Shown: positions 44,212 through 54,938 of the stretch, piece after piece | Layout of the letters: each line of letters begins with the position of its first letter | Numbering within the stretch: the first letter of the stretch is position 1 | NCBI RefSeq assembly: GCF_014697105.1 | Contig: NZ_JACJRF010000021.1 | Coordinates: 26,408 to 90,407 of the forward strand | From: Anabaena subtropica FACHB-260 | GTDB lineage: Bacteria; Cyanobacteriota; Cyanobacteriia; Cyanobacteriales; Nostocaceae | Length of the DNA: 64,000 nucleotides | Direction of reading: 5' to 3' | Made by a program: the position numbers and the translations under genes | Notes under the pieces: generated by a model | What the model was told of the DNA's origin: nothing | Databases searched by the model: none | The model's input: the letters and a program-made list of their open reading frames with translations, nothing else

Positions 44212-45483
44212 ATGCGGATTTTAATTTACTCTTATAACTACTATCCAGAACCAATTGGTATAGCCCCCCTAATGACAGAATTAGCAGAGGGACTGGCCAA
44301 GCGAGGACATCAAGTGCGTGTGGTAACAGCTATGCCTAATTACCCTGAGCGTCAAATTTATGAAGCTTACCGTGGTAAATGGTATCTCACTGAATACAAG
44401 AATGGTGTCAAAATCCAACGCAGTTACGTGTGGATTCGTCCACAACCGAAACTGTTAGACCGAGTGTTACTAGATGCTAGTTTTGTAGTAACCAGTTTTT
44501 TGCCTGCTTTTTTTGGGTGGCGGCCTGATGTCATTTTGTCAACCTCCCCATCACTACCTGTATGCGTACCAGCATCTTTACTAGGATGGTTGCGTGGTTG
44601 CCCTGTAGTTTTGAATCTCCAAGATATATTACCAGAAGCAGCCATTCATGTTGGTTTACTGAAAAACAAATGGCTGATAAAGGTATTTTCGGTATTAGAG
44701 AAATTTGCCTATCGTAGCGCTACCAAAATTAGCGTCATCGCTGATGGGTTCGTGGAAAATCTTCTGTCTAAAGGCGTATCATCCGAAAAAATAGAGCAGA
44801 TACCCAACTGGGTAGATGTCAATTTTATTCGTCCCTTACCAAAAGAAAATAACAACTTCCGTGCCACACATAATTTGCATGACAAATTTGTACTCTTGTA
44901 TTCTGGGAATATTGCTCTTACCCAAGGTTTAGAAACAGTCATTCAAGCTGCTGCTAAGTTACGTGATATTTGCGAAATTGCCTTTGTGATTGCAGGTGAG
45001 GCTAAAGGCTTGCAAAGACTGCAACAATATTGTGCAGACTGCGGTGCTGATAACGTTTTGCTATTACCTTTTCAACCACGAGAACAATTGCCAGAAATGT
45101 TAGCGGCGGCTGATGTTGGTTTGGTAGTACAGAAGAAAAATGTTATCTCTTTTAATATGCCATCAAAGATTCAAGTCTTACTGGCTAGTGGTAGAGCATT
45201 GATAGCATCTGTACCTGATAACGGTACAGCCGCAAAAGCAATTAGACAGAGTGGTGGTGGTGTTGTTGTTTCTCCAGAAGATCCTCAAGCTTTAGCAACA
45301 GCAATTTTAGACCTGTACAAACATCCCGAAAAAGCTAAAACCTTGGGTTATAACAGTAGGAAATATGCTATGGAGCAATATGCCTTTGAGCAGGCATTAA
45401 ATCAATATGAAAGTTTATTTTATTCAGTGACGACAGACGGACAAACAATTGAATCTAAAGTAGTTTCTAAGCAGGAAGTCTGA
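44212..45483 (+). CDS. Glycosyltransferase family 4, WcaI-like
   Basis: A 423-residue GT-B glycosyltransferase. The N-terminus MRILIYSYNYYPEPIGIAPL with ELAEGLAKRGHQVRVVTAMP and NYPERQIY is typical of WcaI-type enzymes of colanic acid-like exopolysaccharide synthesis. The C-terminal nucleotide-sugar domain has LLYSGNIALTQGLETVIQAA and SFNMPSKIQVLLASGRALIA. It probably adds a sugar to a lipid-linked repeat unit at the inner membrane. It stands alone with a terminator behind it. Confidence 0.87.
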   Translation: MRILIYSYNYYPEPIGIAPLMTELAEGLAKRGHQVRVVTAMPNYPERQIYEAYRGKWYLTEYKNGVKIQRSYVWIRPQPKLLDRVLLDASFVVTSFLPAFFGWRPDVILSTSPSLPVCVPASLLGWLRGCPVVLNLQDILPEAAIHVGLLKNKWLIKVFSVLEKFAYRSATKISVIADGFVENLLSKGVSSEKIEQIPNWVDVNFIRPLPKENNNFRATHNLHDKFVLLYSGNIALTQGLETVIQAAAKLRDICEIAFVIAGEAKGLQRLQQYCADCGADNVLLLPFQPREQLPEMLAAADVGLVVQKKNVISFNMPSKIQVLLASGRALIASVPDNGTAAKAIRQSGGGVVVSPEDPQALATAILDLYKHPEKAKTLGYNSRKYAMEQYAFEQALNQYESLFYSVTTDGQTIESKVVSKQEV

Positions 45484-46043
45484 TCTTAAACGCTAGGTAT
45501 CTCAGTTATTAAAATATTGATAATTTCTGATAGGTTAGGGTTGAGGATGTTTTTGACTCCTCTACCCTATTTTTGTGGATGAATTTGGCCCATTACTGTG
45601 AAACGCTAAGTTTGGTTAGTCTTAATTAAGAAATATACTCAAGGAATATGACCCATCACACTTTAGGCAGAATAGCCTAAATCCAGTATGCTGTATACTT
45701 ATCATTAGGGAAGTAGTTTAGAGTTAAGAGGCGGTGATATCTCTGAACTCTCTACTTGATGATGGTAGTAAATGTATAAACAAGAATAAAGCTACATGGC
45801 TGATACGTAAAAACTATGTCAACTTGTTGGAGATGCGGCTATGACTGGATTTATCGCTACACAGAAATAACTATCTGTCGCCTCATGATTTTGCGATACA
45901 TTAACCAATTTGTCAGCCATTCTCATAGATACCTGTTTTTTTGTTAGTATTCAAAAAAACCAAGAGATAAATTTACTGTTCGATTGCTATTTGCAAAGAA
46001 CTCTCAAAAACCGTAACAGAAGGGATAAAGCACCTGAGGTTTA
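45484..46043. other. Intergenic region upstream of rsfS
   Basis: A 560-base gap. After the terminator at 45536-45574 there is a second hairpin at 45720-45751 (AGAGTTAAGAG / CTCTGAACTCT, one mismatch) without a T-run. No coding sequence is recognised. The rsfS promoter should lie near the right end. Confidence 0.5.
45536..45574 (+). terminator. Intrinsic terminator after the WcaI-like gene
   Basis: TAGGGTTGAGGA pairs with TCCTCTACCCTA (one internal mismatch) and is followed by TTTTT, 53 bases beyond the stop codon. Confidence 0.8.
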
Positions 46044-46502
46044 ATGTCTGATTATTTCCAAGGAAATTTACCATTGCAATCCGTCTCGGTAGCCAAGAGT
46101 GCTATTAGAAGTCCAGAGGCGGAAACTGAGTTGAGTGGAAAATTAGCTGTAACTATTGCCGAAGCCGCATCAGACCGCAAAGCGGGCGATATCCTAGTGC
46201 TTAAGGTAGCAGATGTCTCATACTTGGCAGATTACTTTGTGATGTTGACTGGCTATTCTAGGGTGCAAGTGAGAGCGATCGCTGATGCAATTGAAGATAA
46301 AGTAGAAAGTGAGTGTCAACGACGGCCATTGCGGACAGAAGGAAAAGTTGAAGGCAGCTGGTTACTCCAAGACTACGGCGACGTAATTGTGCATATCATG
46401 ATGCCAAAGGAACGTGAGTTTTATAATTTAGAAGCATTTTGGGTTCATGCAGAACGTATCTCCCTACCAAAATCTGATGAGGATGAGGGTAAGCCAACAT
46501 GA
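46044..46502 (+). CDS. rsfS: Ribosomal silencing factor RsfS
   Basis: A 152-residue protein of the Iojap/DUF143 family. The core reads [20 protein letters not shown], then [20 protein letters not shown] and [15 protein letters not shown]. RsfS binds uL14 on the large ribosomal subunit and prevents subunit joining in starved cells. An N-terminal extension of about 30 residues precedes the domain. The stop overlaps the next gene's ATG by four bases (ATGA), which implies translational coupling. Confidence 0.94.
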   Translation: MSDYFQGNLPLQSVSVAKSAIRSPEAETELSGKLAVTIAEAASDRKAGDILVLKVADVSYLADYFVMLTGYSRVQVRAIADAIEDKVESECQRRPLRTEGKVEGSWLLQDYGDVIVHIMMPKEREFYNLEAFWVHAERISLPKSDEDEGKPT

Positions 46503-46999
46503 TGAAGTCGTCGCTGGCAAATTGTCCGGTTCCCGTAGATCAACAACCACTTAATGAGTACGAAGAGTTAAAAACTTCCTGGCTATTTCGTGATTGTGCC
46601 TTAAATTGGTGGGAGTACGCCAAAAAACTAGCGTGGATTTGGGGATTATCTTGGCTGATAGCTGGGCCTGTAGCATCGGCCAGCTATCAGCCAAATAAAC
46701 AACTTATTCATTTCTTGTTGGTCGGTGCAGCTGGGGCAAGTGTCGGAGTAGTACTAAGTCTACTACGTTTATACTTGGGCTGGCTTTATGTGCGCGATCG
46801 CCTCTATAGTATGACCGTCTTCTACGAAGAATCAGGCTGGTACGATGGTCAAACTTGGATCAAGCCACAAGAAGTCCTCACCCGCGATCGCTTAATTGTC
46901 ACCTACGAAATCAAACCCATTCTCCAACGGTTACAATTTACCTTCGCTGGCTTGGCGGGAGTCTTTCTTATTGGTACTATAGTTTGGCATTTGTTTTAA
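46499..46999 (+). CDS. CGLD27 family (DUF1230) membrane protein
   Basis: A 166-residue protein conserved in cyanobacteria and plastids. It begins [20 protein letters not shown], then [20 protein letters not shown]. Three hydrophobic segments follow (about residues 45-65, 75-95 and 145-165). The algal/plant homologue is a conserved green-lineage protein implicated in photosynthetic cells; its molecular function is unknown. It overlaps rsfS by four bases, so the two form an operon. Confidence 0.85.
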   Translation: MMKSSLANCPVPVDQQPLNEYEELKTSWLFRDCALNWWEYAKKLAWIWGLSWLIAGPVASASYQPNKQLIHFLLVGAAGASVGVVLSLLRLYLGWLYVRDRLYSMTVFYEESGWYDGQTWIKPQEVLTRDRLIVTYEIKPILQRLQFTFAGLAGVFLIGTIVWHLF

Positions 47000-47000
47000 A

Positions 47001-47063
47001 TAGTTAACAGTCAATGGTCAACAGTCAATAAACTATGGACTATTGACTAGGGACTATTGACTA
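47001..47063. repeat. STRR-type heptad repeats with inverted symmetry
   Basis: AACAGTCAATGGTCAACAGT is followed by inverted GGACTATTGACT units. The CAACAGT and TTGACTA heptads occur in both orientations, so the segment can fold into a hairpin between the CGLD27 and asparaginase genes. Confidence 0.7.
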
Positions 47064-47087
47064 ATAAAAAAAGAGATAATTTAACCC

Positions 47088-48041
47088 ATGACAATGGGAA
47101 AGCGAACTCAAGCAGCAGCACTGGAAGTCCGGTTGTTGCGTGAAGGTATTATCGAATCGAAGCATATAGTCCAAGCTGTTGTTTGCGACGAACGAGGACG
47201 AGTACTTAGTGTTGCCGGTAATTCGGAAACAGCTACATTTGTCCGTTCAGCACTCAAACCATTTCAGGCCCTAGCAGTCACTACCACAGGAACACTGGAA
47301 CGCTATGATTTGAGCGATCGCGACCTAGCTATTATTACCAGTTCCCACAAAGGTACAATCGAGCAGGTACGTCAGGCATTTAACATCCTGTGGCGAGCTG
47401 ATCTTGACCCTTCTGTACTCCAGTGTCCAATACCTCAAGGGAAACGTAGTCCTCTTGAATACAATTGCTCTGGTAAGCACGCGGGAATGTTGGCTATTTG
47501 CCAACAACGCCATTGGCCCTTAAATAACTATCTAGAGCGCAAGCACCCAGTACAGCAGTTGATTTTGGCTAAAGTTGCAGAGTTGCTGCGAATGCCAGCA
47601 GAAGAATTTATCAGCGCTCACGATGATTGTGGTGTACCTACTTACCTGATGCAGCTGGGACAAATCGCTTCTTTATATGCGCTTTTAGCGTCCAGTACTA
47701 ACTTGGATATGGAGCGCATTATCCGAGCCATGACTCATCACCCGTCAATGGTAGCAGGAGATGGGGAATTTGATACGGAACTGATGCGTTTAACTCCTGG
47801 GGAATTGGTAAGCAAGTCTGGTGCAGAAGGTGTACAGTGCATTGGTAGATTGGGCGAAGGCATGGGATTGACAATTAAAGTCATGGATGGCGCTAAACGA
47901 GCAAAATATGCCGTTGCCATTTACCTGCTCCAGCAAATGGGTTGGATTACCCCCAGCGTGGCAGAAAGCTTGGCAGAAAAGTTTATGAACCCAGGCAAAT
48001 ATACCCGTCTAGAGGTTGTGGGAGAATTATCGCTTTTGTAG
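47088..48041 (+). CDS. Asparaginase II family protein
   Basis: A 317-residue protein of the asparaginase II family (PF06089), which hydrolyses asparagine to aspartate and ammonia. The N-terminal VRLLREGIIESKHIVQAVVC, the conserved ATFVRSALKPFQALA, ITSSHKGTIEQV and YNCSGKHAGMLA are family signatures. The length is normal. ATG at 47088. The gene is followed after about 50 bases by the tRNA gene. Confidence 0.9.
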   Translation: MTMGKRTQAAALEVRLLREGIIESKHIVQAVVCDERGRVLSVAGNSETATFVRSALKPFQALAVTTTGTLERYDLSDRDLAIITSSHKGTIEQVRQAFNILWRADLDPSVLQCPIPQGKRSPLEYNCSGKHAGMLAICQQRHWPLNNYLERKHPVQQLILAKVAELLRMPAEEFISAHDDCGVPTYLMQLGQIASLYALLASSTNLDMERIIRAMTHHPSMVAGDGEFDTELMRLTPGELVSKSGAEGVQCIGRLGEGMGLTIKVMDGAKRAKYAVAIYLLQQMGWITPSVAESLAEKFMNPGKYTRLEVVGELSLL

Positions 48042-48088
48042 TTGCCAAACTCAGAAGTTTGGGTTATACTAAAAAAGTCAAGAAACGA

Positions 48089-48165
<77 letters not shown>

Positions 48166-48180
48166 AATTATAAACATCAA

Positions 48181-48217
48181 AACCCTACAATCTCTAAAGA
48201 TTGTGGGGTTTTGTTTT
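48181..48217 (+). terminator. Intrinsic terminator after initiator tRNA
   Basis: AACCCTACAATCT pairs with AGATTGTGGGGTT and is followed by TTGTTTT, 15 bases beyond the tRNA. Confidence 0.85.
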
Positions 48218-48265
48218 ATTTTGATCTATTCTTAAGTTGGAATCTTCCAAAAAGCGCGGAGAATA

Positions 48266-49711
48266 ATGGTTGTGAAGTTGCAGCGACCAATTTTAGTAGG
48301 AGGATTAGGATTATCCTTTTCCTTGTGGATGCTACAAAGTTGGCATCATTCCCTGGAGCAGTTGGGTGAACTGAGTTTATTGAGTGCTTTAGCGGTTGGT
48401 GGTGGGTTGTGGTTGTTCAAGCACAAGCTGCCAAAAAATAGTTCAGAGCAGCTAAATGGTATGCTCGTTGATAGAGCCACGGCAGAAAGTGCGATCGCCA
48501 ACACTGGAGCCGTAATTAACCAATTAGCACAAGAGTCAGAAAACCATCCAGCTTTAGAGACATTGCGAAATCAACTTGCCCAGTTGTTGGTAGAGTTAGA
48601 CAGGCAAGAGCTGAGAGTGGCTGTGACTGGTGGACAATTGGCTGGTAAAAGTACTTTAATTCAAGTCCTGAAGTCTAGCGGTTTAGCGGAAACACAGCAA
48701 AAAGTAACCTTCCAAGAAACAGCATCATTGTTTAAAGAAGCAGGTAGTCACTCCGATACTGATATCCTGGCAGAAGTGGCAAAATCTGATGCTGTCCTGT
48801 TCTTGACTAACGGTGATTTGACGGATTCAGAATTCCAAGCTTTACAGCAGCTAAAAGCACTCAATCAGCCAAAAATTCTGGTTTTCAACAAACAAGACCA
48901 GTATCTACCCGATGAACGTGCTAGTGTCTTGCTGTCTTTAAAACAGAGGGTTCTCGATCATGTAGTTGCTGTTTCAGCCTGTCCCGTTGCTATTAAAGTG
49001 CGGAAATATGAAGTGGATGGTGCTGTGCAAGAGTGGATGGAACAACCAGCGCCAGACATTCAGCAGTTGACGCAGGAATTAGGTGAAGTTTTAGCACAGC
49101 AAAGTTCACAATTAGTGTGGACAACTAGTACAAGAGAAGCACTGTTGTTGAAAGCTGAGGCAAAAAACTACTTGAATGAAGTAAGACGCGATCGCGCTAC
49201 TCCAATTATTGAACAATATCAGTGGATAGCTGCGGCTGCGGCTTTTGCTAACCCAGTCCCAGCATTAGATATTCTGGCAACTGCGGCAATTAATGCTCAA
49301 ATGGTGATGGATTTGGGTAATATTTATCAGCAGAAATTATCCTGGGAACAAGCACAAACTGTAGCCAGGACTATGGGAAGTTTAATGCTGAAATTAGGTT
49401 TAGTGGAACTTTCTACTAAAGCCATTGGTACTGTTCTCAAAAGTAACGCCGTTACCTTTGTCGCTGGTGGTTTAGTTCAAGGTGTCAGTGCAGCCTATCT
49501 CACCAGGGTAGCTGGCTTGAGTCTAGTAGAGTATTTTGAACAACAGGAAATCGCTTTAGATTCTGGAAATAATTTAAATTTAGACAAATTACGCCAAACC
49601 TTACAAAAGGTATTCCATCAAAATCAACAGATAGCTTTTCTGCAAGGTTTTGTGAAGCAAAGCGTGAAACATTTATCGCCAGAAGTACAGTCGGTTGAAG
49701 TTGTTGGATAA
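48266..49711 (+). CDS. Membrane-associated GTPase-like protein (DUF697-type)
   Basis: A 481-residue protein. Two hydrophobic segments lie at the N-terminus. A GTPase domain follows: P-loop AVTGGQLAGKSTLIQVLKS (about residue 120), AVLFLTNGDLTD, and G4 motif ILVFNKQDQYLPDE. A C-terminal hydrophobic region (ATPIIEQYQWIAAAAAFANP, VPALDILATAAINAQM) resembles DUF697. The P-loop is a variant (GGQLAGKS) and no DxxG switch is obvious. The role is unknown. A long inverted repeat follows the stop. Confidence 0.75.
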   Translation: MVVKLQRPILVGGLGLSFSLWMLQSWHHSLEQLGELSLLSALAVGGGLWLFKHKLPKNSSEQLNGMLVDRATAESAIANTGAVINQLAQESENHPALETLRNQLAQLLVELDRQELRVAVTGGQLAGKSTLIQVLKSSGLAETQQKVTFQETASLFKEAGSHSDTDILAEVAKSDAVLFLTNGDLTDSEFQALQQLKALNQPKILVFNKQDQYLPDERASVLLSLKQRVLDHVVAVSACPVAIKVRKYEVDGAVQEWMEQPAPDIQQLTQELGEVLAQQSSQLVWTTSTREALLLKAEAKNYLNEVRRDRATPIIEQYQWIAAAAAFANPVPALDILATAAINAQMVMDLGNIYQQKLSWEQAQTVARTMGSLMLKLGLVELSTKAIGTVLKSNAVTFVAGGLVQGVSAAYLTRVAGLSLVEYFEQQEIALDSGNNLNLDKLRQTLQKVFHQNQQIAFLQGFVKQSVKHLSPEVQSVEVVG

Positions 49712-49716
49712 TTTTG

Positions 49717-49767
49717 CACAAAAGCACAAAGACGCTTAAAAAAACTTTGCGTCTTTGCGGCTTTGTG
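49717..49767. repeat. Long imperfect inverted repeat after the GTPase gene
   Basis: A left arm containing CACAAAGACGC pairs with GCGTCTTTG and the further CGGCTTTGTG across about 19 positions, eight of them perfect next to the loop. There is no T-run on the plus strand. It resembles dispersed AAAGACGC repeats of cyanobacteria and may act as a terminator. Confidence 0.6.
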
Positions 49768-49854
49768 TAAACCATTTAATCTACATAATGGTATTTTGTT
49801 AAAATATAAAACATGAATTACTAAAAAATAGATATTATATTATTTTTCAACTTA

Positions 49855-51021
49855 ATGAGTTTTCACCCTAAAATATTCTCATTTTTTGCAGGTTCAGGAT
49901 TCCTTGATTTAGGTTTTGAAAAAAGCGGTTTTAATATTGTTTATGTGAATGAAATTTTTTCTCCTTTTATGGCAGCATACCAATATTCCAGGGAAATGCT
50001 GAATTTGCCTTTACCAGAATATGGATATCATCAGGGGGAAAAAGCAGATGTATCTAAACTTGTTGAAGGAGTCCAAGCACAACATTTATTAGAATTAGTT
50101 AAGGATTCTCGTAAATCTAATAATATTGTGGGATTTATTGGTGGGCCTCCCTGTCCTGATTTTTCTATTGGAGGAAAGAATCAAGGGTGTTTAGGCGATA
50201 ATGGTAAACTTTCTTCGGCTTATGTAGAATTAATTTGTAAAGCTTTGCCCGATTTCTTTCTATTTGAAAATGTAAAGGGTTTGTGGCGAACTAAGAAACA
50301 TCGTATATTTTTTGAATCGCTCAAGAAAAAATTACAGCAATCTAGTTATTTATTAACAGAACGATTAATAAATGCTATTGAATATGGTGTACCCCAAAAT
50401 AGGGAAAGAATTATTTTAATTGGTTTTAGAGGAAAATTTCTGAATGATATAGAGATAATCAATAGTCCTAAGAAAATATTGTTTGACTTAAATTTTCCTT
50501 GGGAAAAGCAGATTTTATATTCTAAAGATAAAGTATTTAATTATCCTTGGATTCAGTGTGAACCATTTGGAGAAGATTCTATAATTCCTTGTCCTGATGG
50601 TATTCCTCAAGAATTGACAGTTGAACATTGGTTTAGAAAAAATGATGTACTAAAACATCCTAATTCTGAACATTATTTTAAAGCAAGAGCAGGTATAGCA
50701 AGATTTGTTAGTGTTGCTGAAGGAGATGATTCAAAAAAATCTTTTAAACGTCTACATCGATGGCGTTACTCTCCTACAGCTTGCTATGGCAATAATGAAG
50801 TACATTTACACCCATACAAAATCAGGCGAATCTCAGTAGCGGAAGCTTTAGCAATACAGTCTTTACCTGCAAATTTCGTTTTACCAGAAAATATGTCACT
50901 GACTAATATGTTTAAAACTATTGGTAATGGTGTGCCTTATTTAGCATCAAAAGCATTGGCACAGTCTATTGTTGATTTTATAAATACTGGTGTAAAAAAT
51001 TCTTTCATTAATACGAGATAA
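49855..51021 (+). CDS. DNA (cytosine-5-)-methyltransferase, orphan
   Basis: A 388-residue C5-cytosine methyltransferase. Motif I IFSFFAGSGFLDLGFEKSGF binds S-adenosylmethionine, motif IV GGPPCPDFSIGG carries the catalytic cysteine, motif VI is FLFENVKGLW, and motif VIII is around YGVPQNRERIILIGFRG. The C-terminal motif X is around MFKTIGNGVPYLASKALA. The target-recognition region is short, so the sequence specificity cannot be predicted. No restriction endonuclease gene is adjacent. The gene is visibly more AT-rich than its neighbours, which suggests acquisition by transfer. Confidence 0.93.
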   Translation: MSFHPKIFSFFAGSGFLDLGFEKSGFNIVYVNEIFSPFMAAYQYSREMLNLPLPEYGYHQGEKADVSKLVEGVQAQHLLELVKDSRKSNNIVGFIGGPPCPDFSIGGKNQGCLGDNGKLSSAYVELICKALPDFFLFENVKGLWRTKKHRIFFESLKKKLQQSSYLLTERLINAIEYGVPQNRERIILIGFRGKFLNDIEIINSPKKILFDLNFPWEKQILYSKDKVFNYPWIQCEPFGEDSIIPCPDGIPQELTVEHWFRKNDVLKHPNSEHYFKARAGIARFVSVAEGDDSKKSFKRLHRWRYSPTACYGNNEVHLHPYKIRRISVAEALAIQSLPANFVLPENMSLTNMFKTIGNGVPYLASKALAQSIVDFINTGVKNSFINTR

Positions 51022-51200
51022 AGCCTAATTGATGTTAAATAAAGTACTTATCTTAGTTTATTCATACTCGGTTATTTGATGAAAAAACTCAACGAAATCC
51101 TGCTTTTCAGGCTACACTCGTATATAGACGTGGTTTAATTTATGTGAAGGGTATTAATTTTTTATAAAGCTTTATAATCAAACACTAACAAAAGGCAACG

Positions 51201-51881
51201 ATGGCAGCAGACTATCCAGACATTGATATTGCGCCATTTATCGATCACGCCCTGTTAACGCCAACGGCTACTCCAGAGCAGGTTGAGCAATGGTGTGGAC
51301 AAGCAGACAGATTTAATTTTGCGTCGGTTTGTTTGTATCCTACTTATGTAAAGCAAGCAGCAGAACTTCTCCACGGCAAAAAACCTAAAGTTTGTACGGT
51401 AATTGGTTTTCCTACTGGGGCTACGACACGATTAGTTAAATTGTATGAGGCTCAGGAGGCTGTGGAAAATGGAGCCACAGAGTTAGATGTAGTCATCAAT
51501 TTAGGCTGGTTGAAGTCTGGCAATACGAATGCAGTACACGAAGAAATTGCCGAAATTTGTGAAGAGACTGGGCAATTAATTAAGGTAATTTTGGAAACAA
51601 GCTTACTGACGGATGCAGAAAAAAAGCTGGCAGCCGAGGTAGCAATGGACGCAGGAGCCACTTTCTTAAAAACCAACACAGGTTGGAATGGTGGTGCTAC
51701 AGTCGCAGACGTGCGGCTTTTGAAAGAAGTAGCAAAAGAAAGGATAGGTATAAAAGCATCTGGTGGAATTCGCACCCTGAATCAAGCTTTAGATTTAATA
51801 TTGGCGGGTGCTACCAGAATAGGCACGTCTCGCGGTATCGATTTGATCCGCCAGCGCGATACCCTGGAGAAAGGCGAATAG
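51201..51881 (+). CDS. deoC: Deoxyribose-phosphate aldolase
   Basis: A 226-residue class I aldolase that splits 2-deoxyribose-5-phosphate into glyceraldehyde-3-phosphate and acetaldehyde. The N-terminus [20 protein letters not shown], the substrate region [13 protein letters not shown], and the Schiff-base lysine in FLKTNTGW followed by the second lysine in [10 protein letters not shown] are intact. The length is normal. It is followed by heptad repeats and recO. Confidence 0.95.
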   Translation: MAADYPDIDIAPFIDHALLTPTATPEQVEQWCGQADRFNFASVCLYPTYVKQAAELLHGKKPKVCTVIGFPTGATTRLVKLYEAQEAVENGATELDVVINLGWLKSGNTNAVHEEIAEICEETGQLIKVILETSLLTDAEKKLAAEVAMDAGATFLKTNTGWNGGATVADVRLLKEVAKERIGIKASGGIRTLNQALDLILAGATRIGTSRGIDLIRQRDTLEKGE

Positions 51882-51925
51882 TCATTTGTTTTTTTGTCTT
51901 AAGTCATTTGTTGTATGTCTTGCAC

Positions 51926-51981
51926 CTAATGACCAATGAGGAATGACCGATGACTAATGACTAATAACTATGGCTAATGAG
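51926..51981 (+). repeat. STRR-type heptad repeats between deoC and recO
   Basis: AATGACCAATGAGGAATGAC then CGATGACTAATGACTAATAAC, ending in CTAATGAGTAG. The array supplies several ATG codons; the one at 51977 opens recO. Confidence 0.75.
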
Positions 51982-52876
51982 TAGAACCTACAAAGCAACT
52001 GGTATTAATCTGAAAACCCAAGCACTGGGGGAAGCAGACAGAATAGTGACTATTTTGACACAAGAATTCGGTTTGATTCGAGCGATCGCCCCAGGTTCAC
52101 GTAAACATAACTCCAGTCTGGGTGGTAGAAGCGGGATGTTTGTAGTCAATGAATTACTGATTGCCAAGGGGCGATCGCTCGATAAAATTACTCAAGCTCA
52201 AACCATAAAAACCTACCCAGGTCTGGCAAAAGATTTAGGGAAATTGGCTGCTAGTCAATATCTAGCGGAAATAGTTCTTTGTCAAGCTTTAAGTGAACAA
52301 CCACAACAAGAACTATACGAGTTACTAAACGAACATCTCCATCGATTGGAAGAGTTACCCAAAGGAGCGTCGTTTGGTGTCCTCGCTTACTTAGCTCATG
52401 CAGTTTTCCACCTTCTAGCTTTGGCTGGACTGCCCCCACAAGTACAAATTTGTTGTCTCACTCAACGTTTTTTAACTCCTGACTTGGCAAATCCCGACTG
52501 GCGTGTGGGTTTTAGCGTTACGGCTGGGGGAATAGTTGCTTTAGAGGCTTGGGAAAGCTTACGGAACGAAGTAATTAAAAAACCAGGTAAAGCAGAAAAA
52601 TCCCTTCCTCATCCTGAAATTCCTGTTTACCAAACAGTAGTACATCGGCAAGAAATACCAGCCATTTCGGCTCGTTTAAATTCTCTAGAACTTTCTCTGC
52701 TCCAACAGCTCTCACAACCAGAGATAATGCAAATTAGTACCACCAGTGATGCTGGCTGGTTATCTGTGGAGCAGATTTTGCGCCAATATGCTCAATATCA
52801 TTTAGGTCGCCCTATTCGCTCTGCCACTTTGATTGACTCTTATTTTGCTGCCAACCATCATGATGCAACCGTCTGA
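51977..52876 (+). CDS. recO: DNA repair protein RecO
   Basis: A 299-residue recombination mediator of the RecFOR pathway that binds SSB and anneals or loads single strands. The N-terminal OB-fold starts [20 protein letters not shown], with [20 protein letters not shown] behind it. The C-terminal helical part has [18 protein letters not shown] and ends in [16 protein letters not shown]. The usual zinc-binding cysteines are not obvious. The 3' end overlaps the MFS gene. Confidence 0.92.
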   Translation: MSRTYKATGINLKTQALGEADRIVTILTQEFGLIRAIAPGSRKHNSSLGGRSGMFVVNELLIAKGRSLDKITQAQTIKTYPGLAKDLGKLAASQYLAEIVLCQALSEQPQQELYELLNEHLHRLEELPKGASFGVLAYLAHAVFHLLALAGLPPQVQICCLTQRFLTPDLANPDWRVGFSVTAGGIVALEAWESLRNEVIKKPGKAEKSLPHPEIPVYQTVVHRQEIPAISARLNSLELSLLQQLSQPEIMQISTTSDAGWLSVEQILRQYAQYHLGRPIRSATLIDSYFAANHHDATV

Positions 52877-54500
52877 TTTGGATAGAAAAATTCTGCCCTT
52901 GTCACCAAGCCACGTCAAAAAACAGAATAGGGCATCAGCTTCCACAGCACCAAATCACTTAAGTGCTGTTCCCCACTCTGTACCCAGTCACAAAGATAGT
53001 CAAGAAATGTCTCCACAAGATATTTCTACAAATGAGAAAAGCTGGATATCGGAAAATTCCAAAACCGATTTACCCAAGGAGATAGAAAAACAGTCCCCAG
53101 AGCCGTTAGCTACCATTGATTCCAATGGTAACTGGCATGGTGTACCAGTAGCTACTACTCCCGAAGCAGAAACACCAACAGATGACGCTGGTTCTGGTGG
53201 AGAAGAAAATTTAAGAGATGAGGAACATCAAGGGTTTTTAGCTGTATTCAAAAACTCAAATTTCTTAGCACTTTGGGGCGGGCAAGTCTTCTGTCAATTG
53301 GCAGATAAAGTTTATTTGGTCTTAATGATTGCTTTAATTAATACTCAGTTTCAAGGAAGTAATCAGAGTATTAGTGGTTGGGTGTCAGCATTGATGATGG
53401 CTTTCACAATACCAGCCGTGCTGTTTGGTTCTGTGGCTGGGGTATTTGTAGACCGATGGTCAAAGAAGACTGTGTTAGTGGCTACAAATGCTTGGCGTGG
53501 TATTTTGGTTTTAGCTATTCCCTTCTTGTTGTGGTTAACTCATGATTGGCAACCCATAGGAGTTTTACCTGTAGGTTTTCTCATTATTTTGACTGTGACT
53601 TTTTTGGTGTCTACACTAACACAATTTTTTGCCCCAGCAGAACAGGCGGCGATTCCTTTGGTGGTCAAAGAACAAGATTTACTTTCGGCTAATTCACTAT
53701 ACACAACCACAATGATGGCTTCAGTGATAGTGGGGTTTGCAGTGGGAGAACCATTGTTAGCAATTGCCGATGGTATTTGGTGGCAATTGGGGGGTAATAA
53801 TGGGTTTGGCAAAGAATTATTGGTTGGTGGTAGTTATGCGATCGCTAGTGTAATTTTGCTGTTGTTGGTAACTCATGAAAAAACCCACGGGCCGGAAACA
53901 GAATTTCCTCACGTCTTTTCCGATTTACGTGATGGATTTCGTTACCTCAAAGAAAATTACCGTGTCCGTAATGCCCTTCTACAATTAACGATTTTATTTT
54001 CTGTCTTTGCCGCCTTGACTGTTTTAGCAGTTCGTATGGCAGAAATCATTCCTAACTTAAAAGCTTCTCAATTCGGCTTTCTACTAGCTGCTGGTGGTGT
54101 TGGTATCGCTGCTGGAGCTACTATTTTGGGTCAGTTTGGTCAACGTTTCTCCTATACTCAACTAAGCCTTTGTGGTTGTTTGGGTATGGCTGCATCTTTA
54201 GTTGGTCTTTCAGTGTTCACGACACAACTATGGTTAGTGTTACTTTTAGTAACATCAATGGGTGTTTTTGGCTCTCTCATAGGTATACCCATGCAGACAG
54301 CTATCCAAACAGAAACTTTGCCTGAGATGCGCGGTAAAGTGTTTGGTTTACAAAACAATGTCATCAATATTGCTCTGTCATTACCCTTGGCTTTAGCAGG
54401 TTTAGCAGAAACCTTTGTCGGGTTACAAGCTGTGTTTTTGGGATTAGCGGCGATCGTCTTTTCGGGAGGTTTACTAACGTGGTATAACTCTCGTGATTAA
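52860..54500 (+). CDS. MFS transporter with long N-terminal extension
   Basis: A 546-residue protein from the ATG at 52860 ([20 protein letters not shown]), overlapping recO by 17 bases. About 125 residues of polar, low-complexity sequence precede the membrane domain, which starts [20 protein letters not shown]. The MFS loop is [20 protein letters not shown], and [20 protein letters not shown] is shared with the MFS gene at 16987, so the two are paralogues. The substrate is unknown. It is likely co-transcribed with recO. Confidence 0.85.
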   Translation: MMQPSDLDRKILPLSPSHVKKQNRASASTAPNHLSAVPHSVPSHKDSQEMSPQDISTNEKSWISENSKTDLPKEIEKQSPEPLATIDSNGNWHGVPVATTPEAETPTDDAGSGGEENLRDEEHQGFLAVFKNSNFLALWGGQVFCQLADKVYLVLMIALINTQFQGSNQSISGWVSALMMAFTIPAVLFGSVAGVFVDRWSKKTVLVATNAWRGILVLAIPFLLWLTHDWQPIGVLPVGFLIILTVTFLVSTLTQFFAPAEQAAIPLVVKEQDLLSANSLYTTTMMASVIVGFAVGEPLLAIADGIWWQLGGNNGFGKELLVGGSYAIASVILLLLVTHEKTHGPETEFPHVFSDLRDGFRYLKENYRVRNALLQLTILFSVFAALTVLAVRMAEIIPNLKASQFGFLLAAGGVGIAAGATILGQFGQRFSYTQLSLCGCLGMAASLVGLSVFTTQLWLVLLLVTSMGVFGSLIGIPMQTAIQTETLPEMRGKVFGLQNNVINIALSLPLALAGLAETFVGLQAVFLGLAAIVFSGGLLTWYNSRD

Positions 54501-54938
54501 TTCTCGGATTTTGGGGTTAATTATAGATTTTGCTTTCATGCTAAACTGAGTGCAGAAAATTTTATTACAAACTTGCTGGGGATCAATTTGAAATTAGCCA
54601 GGGTGAGTGGTTGTAAATGTCATGTACATCTATGACCGAAAGACAAATTAAGCTTATAGATTATTTGGTTTAGCAAACCTAAAATTTAGCTTTTTAACTG
54701 GTTAGAAGTGGAAGTATATACTTAGTATTTATCACAAACTGCTGATAAAGATAAATATGGGGAAAAGGCATTTTGGGACTAGGTTTAGAGGTTTATTTTT
54801 TTACCCAGTACTCAGCACGCCTTTCATAACTCTCCTACCGCTAACAGCACTTTTTCAAAATAGCCAGCAAGCGCAACAAGATAAAGAAAAACAATCAAAA
54901 TAAATAATCAACCACGCTCTTCTGATAGCCGGTAAAGA
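54501..54938. other. Intergenic region upstream of glycosyltransferase
   Basis: A 438-base gap with no recognisable coding sequence, terminator or repeat apart from a short CAGTACTCAGCACGCC segment (about 54806) that resembles repeat-like DNA seen elsewhere in the window. Confidence 0.45.
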
